Part shown: positions 60,673 through 64,000 of the stretch, one piece after another
Position numbering within the stretch: the first letter of the stretch is position 1
How the letters are laid out: the number at the start of each line of letters is the position of its first letter
Assembly (NCBI GenBank): GCA_020831895.1
Contig: JAFIFS010000046.1
Coordinates: 1 to 64,000, forward strand
Direction: 5' to 3'
Source of the DNA: Chromatiales bacterium
GTDB taxonomy: Bacteria > Pseudomonadota > Gammaproteobacteria > Steroidobacterales > GCA-2729495
DNA: 64,000 nt
Translations under genes and position numbers: made by a program
The notes under the pieces: generated by a model
The model's database searches: none
Told to the model about the DNA's origin: nothing
What the model saw: the letters and a program-made list of their open reading frames with translations, nothing else

Positions 60673-61022
60673 CCTGGCTCGGCCTTTACAACTACTGGAT
60701 CGTCGTCGTGCTGATGATGGCCGGCTTCTACATTGTGATCGCCCAGGGCAATCTGGTGAAGAAGATCATCGGCCTGAATATTTTCCAGACCTCGGCCTTC
60801 ATCTTCTTCATCAGCCTCGCCTGGCGCGAGGATGGCACCGCTCCCATCGTGCTGCCCGGCGTCACTGCGTACGCCAATCCCCTGCCGCACGTACTGATCC
60901 TGACAGCCATCGTAGTGGGCGTAGCCCTGACCGCGATGGGTCTTGCGCTGGTGGTGCGGATACACGAAGCCTATGGGTCCATTGAAGAAGACGACATTCA
61001 CCAGCAGGACGAAGAACGGTGA
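60669..61022 (+). CDS. mrpC: Mrp cation/H+ antiporter subunit C
   Basis: A 117-residue NuoK-like inner membrane subunit with three helices. Key segment: GFYIVIAQGNLVKKIIGLNIFQTSAFIFFIS, then ALTAIVVGVALTAMGLALVVRIHE at the end, the NuoK/MrpC pattern with a buried Lys/Glu path. ATG at 60669 overlaps the mrpB stop; its own stop overlaps the mrpD GTG start. Confidence 0.94.
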   Translation: MTWLGLYNYWIVVVLMMAGFYIVIAQGNLVKKIIGLNIFQTSAFIFFISLAWREDGTAPIVLPGVTAYANPLPHVLILTAIVVGVALTAMGLALVVRIHEAYGSIEEDDIHQQDEER

Positions 61023-62506
61023 CCGAACACCTGCCTGCGCTCCAGGTGGTGATCGCACTGACCGCCGCCCCCCTGGTGATGTTGCTGAATCGCCTGCCGC
61101 GGCTCGCCTGGGGCGTTACGCTGGCAGCATGCTGGGCCACGCTGGCCATTGCGCTGCTGCTGCTCCTGCAGGTATCCGATGGCGGCGAGATACGCTACGA
61201 GATGGGCGGCTGGGCGCCCCCCTGGGGCATCGAGTATCGCGTTGACGGGGCCAATGCCTGGGTACTGCTGATCATCGGCCTTGTCAGTGCGGTCGTGATG
61301 CCCTTCGCCCGGCGCAGCGTCGAGCAGGAGATCCCGGCGGACCGGCTGGGACTCTTCTACTCTGCCTTCCTCCTGGCCAATGCCGGCCTCCTCGGTATCG
61401 CGATCACGAACGACGCCTTCAACATATTCGTGTTCTTCGAAATTTCGGCACTGGCCTCCTACGCGCTGATCGCGATGGGTCGTGACCGCCGCGCGGTCCT
61501 GTCTTCCTACCAGTACCTGATCATGGGCACGATCGGCACCACCTTCCTGCTGATCGGGATCGGGTTCCTCTACATCATGACGGGGACCCTGAATCTCAGT
61601 GATCTCGCTACCCGCCTGGAGGGGGTGACGGATACTCGCACCATCCGCGCCGCATTCGGCTTCATCGCCGTCGGAATATCGCTCAAGCTGGCACTGTTCC
61701 CGCTGCACCTGTGGTTGCCCAACGCCTACAGCTACGCTCCGTCGATGGTGACCGTGTTTCTCTCGGCGACAGCCACGAAGGTGGCGATCTACGTGCTGCT
61801 GCGCTTCGTCTACACGGTTTTCGGCTTCGAGTTCAGCTTCGTCGAGCTCTCCATGGCCTGGGTACTGATGCCGCTGGCCCTGCTCGGCATCGTGATCCCC
61901 TCACTGGTTGCGGTCTTTCAGGACGATGTCAAACGGCTGCTGGCCTACTCAAGCGTTGCCCAGGTCGGGTACATGATCCTGGGCATCAGCCTTGCCAGCG
62001 CCCTGGGCCTCATGGCCTCTACCGTACACCTGTTCAACCATGCCATCACCAAGGCTGCGCTGTTCATGGCGGTCGGCTGCCTGGTGTACCGTCTCGGGGG
62101 CGTGTCGCTGAGCCGCGTGGCAGGCGCTGCCGAGCGCATGCCCTGGACAATGGCTGCATTCGTGGTTGCCGGCCTGAGCCTCATTGGCGTGCCGCTGACG
62201 GCCGGGTTCGTGACCAAATGGCACCTGCTTCAGGCCGCCTTGATGGATGGCTTCTGGCCGGTGGCTGCGCTGCTGCTCGCCACCTCCCTGATCGCGGCCA
62301 TCTACATCTGGAAGGTAGTCGAGGCCGCCTACTTCCGCGCGCCGCCGGACGATGCCCGCGAGGTGCGCGAGGCTCCGCTCTCACTGCTCGTGCCAACCTG
62401 GACACTGACCGCGATGACGATCATCTTCGGTGTCTGGGCACAGCTCCCGATCAGCGCCGCGCGTAATGCGGCGGAGGCACTGCTGGGGGCACCCCAGCCA
62501 TGGTGA
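61019..62506 (+). CDS. mrpD: Mrp cation/H+ antiporter subunit D
   Basis: A 495-residue NuoM/N-like antiporter subunit with about 14 helices. Proton path residues are in place: FFEISALASYALIA (the key Glu in helix 5), KLALFPLHLWLPNAYSYAPSMV (Lys and His of helix 7), and VFQDDVKRLLAYSSVAQVGYMILG in the central broken helix. It should pump cations against protons with the other subunits. Start is GTG at 61019. Confidence 0.94.
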   Translation: MTEHLPALQVVIALTAAPLVMLLNRLPRLAWGVTLAACWATLAIALLLLLQVSDGGEIRYEMGGWAPPWGIEYRVDGANAWVLLIIGLVSAVVMPFARRSVEQEIPADRLGLFYSAFLLANAGLLGIAITNDAFNIFVFFEISALASYALIAMGRDRRAVLSSYQYLIMGTIGTTFLLIGIGFLYIMTGTLNLSDLATRLEGVTDTRTIRAAFGFIAVGISLKLALFPLHLWLPNAYSYAPSMVTVFLSATATKVAIYVLLRFVYTVFGFEFSFVELSMAWVLMPLALLGIVIPSLVAVFQDDVKRLLAYSSVAQVGYMILGISLASALGLMASTVHLFNHAITKAALFMAVGCLVYRLGGVSLSRVAGAAERMPWTMAAFVVAGLSLIGVPLTAGFVTKWHLLQAALMDGFWPVAALLLATSLIAAIYIWKVVEAAYFRAPPDDAREVREAPLSLLVPTWTLTAMTIIFGVWAQLPISAARNAAEALLGAPQPW

Positions 62507-63978
62507 GCGACGCGACGCTCGTTTACCTGGCGCTCGCCGTACCGCTGGCCGGCATGTTCGCACTGATCGCAGCCAGCCGCTGGCCCGCCCTTCGGGACTC
62601 GCTGGTCGTCGTGACCGCCGTCGCGATGTTCGGTGTCGTGGTCCAGTTGCTGCCACGCGTACTCAGGGGCGAGCGGCCGTCGGCGAGTCTGATCGAGCTT
62701 TTCCCGGGGCTCGAGATCGCCTTCCTTGTCGAGCCCCTCGGCATGATGTTCGCGCTGCTGGCCTCCGGGCTGTGGATCATCACGGCGCTGTATGCCATCG
62801 GATACATGCGGGGCGCACGCGAGTTGCACCATACGCGCTTCCATGTGTTCTTCTGCATCGCACTCTTCAGCGCCACCGGCATCGCGTTCTCTTCGAACAT
62901 GTTCTCTCTGTTCGTGTTTTACGAGGCTCTGACCCTCTCCACCTACCCGCTGGTGGCGCACAAGGGCAACGAGGCAGCAAAAAAAGGCGCCAGGACATAC
63001 CTCGGCCTGCTTCTGGGCACGTCCGTGGGCCTGTTGCTGCCAGCAGTGATTGCCACCTGGTGGCTTGCGGGAACGCTGGAGTTCACGCCGGGCGGGATCA
63101 TGGCCGGGAACGTGAATCCCGCCATAGGCGGCCTGCTGCTCGTGCTCTTCATGTACGGAATCGGCAAGGCGGCACTGATGCCCTTCCATCGCTGGCTGCC
63201 CTCCGCCATGGTGGCCCCGACGCCCGTCTCGGCGCTGCTGCACGCAGTGGCAGTAGTCAAGGCTGGAGTGTTCACGGTGCTGAAGGTCAGCGTGTACCTG
63301 TTCGGACTCGATTACCTGCGCGAGCTGGCGACTACGGACATCATCCTCTATGTGGCAGTGTTCACGCTGATCGCAGCTTCGCTGATTGCGATGCAGCAGG
63401 ACAACCTTAAGGCCAGGCTTGCTTACTCCACCGTGAGCCAGCTGTCCTATATCGTTACCGCTGCGATGCTGGTCAGCGAATTCGCGGCACTGGGCGGCGG
63501 CATGCACATCGTCATGCATGCCTTCGGCAAGATCACGCTGTTCTTTTGTGCAGGCGCGATCTACGTGGCCACCAAGAAGACAGAGATCAGCGACATGCAC
63601 GGCCTGGGGCGACGCATGCCGGTGACCTTCGCAGCGTTCTTCATAGGAGCGCTCTGCGTCATCGGTGTTCCGCCCACGGGCGGCGTCTGGAGCAAGTGGC
63701 ACCTGTTCATGGGCGCCTATGACTCAGGTCACCAGCTGGTGGTGCTGGCCCTCATCGTCAGCACGCTGCTGAATATTGCCTACCTGCTGCCCCCGGTCGT
63801 TAACGCATTCCTGCTGCCACCAAAGGAAGGCGATCAGGGCGGGGGCATACGCGAGGCCCCTCTGCTGTGCGTGGTCCCGCTGAGCCTGACGGCGCTCGGC
63901 TGCATCGCGCTGTTCGTGCTGGCAGGTCCGCTGGCCGGGTTGCTGCGCCCCTATCTTGCAGTGTCAGGCGGCTGGTAG
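62500..63978 (+). CDS. Second MrpD/NuoN-type antiporter subunit
   Basis: A 492-residue proton-conducting membrane protein that starts 7 bases before the end of mrpD. It has FVFYEALTLSTYPLVAHKG (Glu of helix 5), GKAALMPFHRWLPSAMVAPTPVSALLHAVAVVKAG (Lys, His and the MbhH-like LHAVAVVKAG), and MQQDNLKARLAYSTVSQLSYIV. It is not a close copy of MrpD. Two D-type subunits plus a stand-alone MrpA-C piece, with no full-length MrpA, resembles the modular Mbh/Mrp arrangement rather than the Bacillus heptamer. Confidence 0.92.
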   Translation: MVSDATLVYLALAVPLAGMFALIAASRWPALRDSLVVVTAVAMFGVVVQLLPRVLRGERPSASLIELFPGLEIAFLVEPLGMMFALLASGLWIITALYAIGYMRGARELHHTRFHVFFCIALFSATGIAFSSNMFSLFVFYEALTLSTYPLVAHKGNEAAKKGARTYLGLLLGTSVGLLLPAVIATWWLAGTLEFTPGGIMAGNVNPAIGGLLLVLFMYGIGKAALMPFHRWLPSAMVAPTPVSALLHAVAVVKAGVFTVLKVSVYLFGLDYLRELATTDIILYVAVFTLIAASLIAMQQDNLKARLAYSTVSQLSYIVTAAMLVSEFAALGGGMHIVMHAFGKITLFFCAGAIYVATKKTEISDMHGLGRRMPVTFAAFFIGALCVIGVPPTGGVWSKWHLFMGAYDSGHQLVVLALIVSTLLNIAYLLPPVVNAFLLPPKEGDQGGGIREAPLLCVVPLSLTALGCIALFVLAGPLAGLLRPYLAVSGGW

Positions 63979-64000
63979 ATGCGCCGCCGGAAGACGGAGT
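63979..64000 (+). CDS. Start of the next mrp-operon gene, cut by the window edge
   Basis: ATG at 63979 directly follows the TAG of the second D-type subunit and opens MRRRKTE in frame. Only seven codons are visible, so the product is unknown; the Arg/Lys-rich start is typical of a cytosolic end before a first membrane helix. Confidence 0.4.

Noticed and set aside
62329-63702. A 457-codon minus-strand frame in the mrp operon
   Set aside because: It is His/Gln/Glu-rich shadow of two overlapping membrane protein genes with clear family motifs.

Overview
The window is high-GC chromosomal DNA, probably from a gammaproteobacterium. That reading rests on the company of genes: QueD of the E. coli type, a complete N-acetylglutaminylglutamine amide (NAGGN) osmolyte operon, SrkA/YihE, Uup, a PatZ-type acetyltransferase and a PA3496-like small protein. 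I assign no species. I see no rRNA, tRNA, IS element or CRISPR array. Genes are packed tightly with many 1-4 base overlaps.

Layout. (1) 1-10196, minus strand: queD, a nucleoside deaminase, a methyltransferase and two large NRPS genes, the second running off the left edge. The first NRPS is a starter module whose adenylation domain is interrupted by a PRMT-like methyltransferase. Hand-read codes of the next two adenylation domains suggest beta-alanine and ornithine. (2) 10458-15950, plus strand: a coenzyme F420 operon (fno, cofE, cofD, cofC, fbiC). fbiC carries an in-frame TAA inside its CofH half, with the rest of CofH intact in the same frame downstream. (3) 16010-33425: an accessory region with four LLM-class (F420/FMN-type) oxidoreductases, an Asp/Glu-racemase-family isomerase, methyltransferases, a chorismate-lyase-like protein, a tandem alpha/beta hydrolase fusion, DUF1838, DUF3300 and DUF4397 proteins, a GntR regulator and a small outer membrane protein with a clear promoter and terminator. 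(4) 33531-38000: small-molecule and metal transporters, a MarR regulator and three small ORFs. (5) 36989-45235, minus strand: NAGGN synthesis (marR, asnO, ngg, a small ORF, M42 peptidase) followed by a peptide-binding protein and a CaCA exchanger. (6) 45353-58212: O-methyltransferase, PatZ-like protein, GGDEF and EAL proteins, srkA, a VOC protein, sodC, a CPBP protease, uup and a phosphoesterase. (7) 58568-64000: a multi-subunit Mrp-type cation/proton antiporter operon running off the right edge.

How it fits together. The F420 operon supplies the cofactor and the NADPH-linked reductase that keeps it reduced. The four LLM proteins are the likely local consumers and probably act on catabolic or detoxification substrates with the neighbouring isomerase, hydrolase and methyltransferases. 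Whether F420 is made depends on whether the interrupted fbiC still works. NAGGN synthesis, the Mrp antiporter and the Na+/Ca2+-type exchanger together suggest an organism facing osmotic or saline stress. The most unusual items are the PRMT-like insertion in the starter adenylation domain and the interrupted fbiC.
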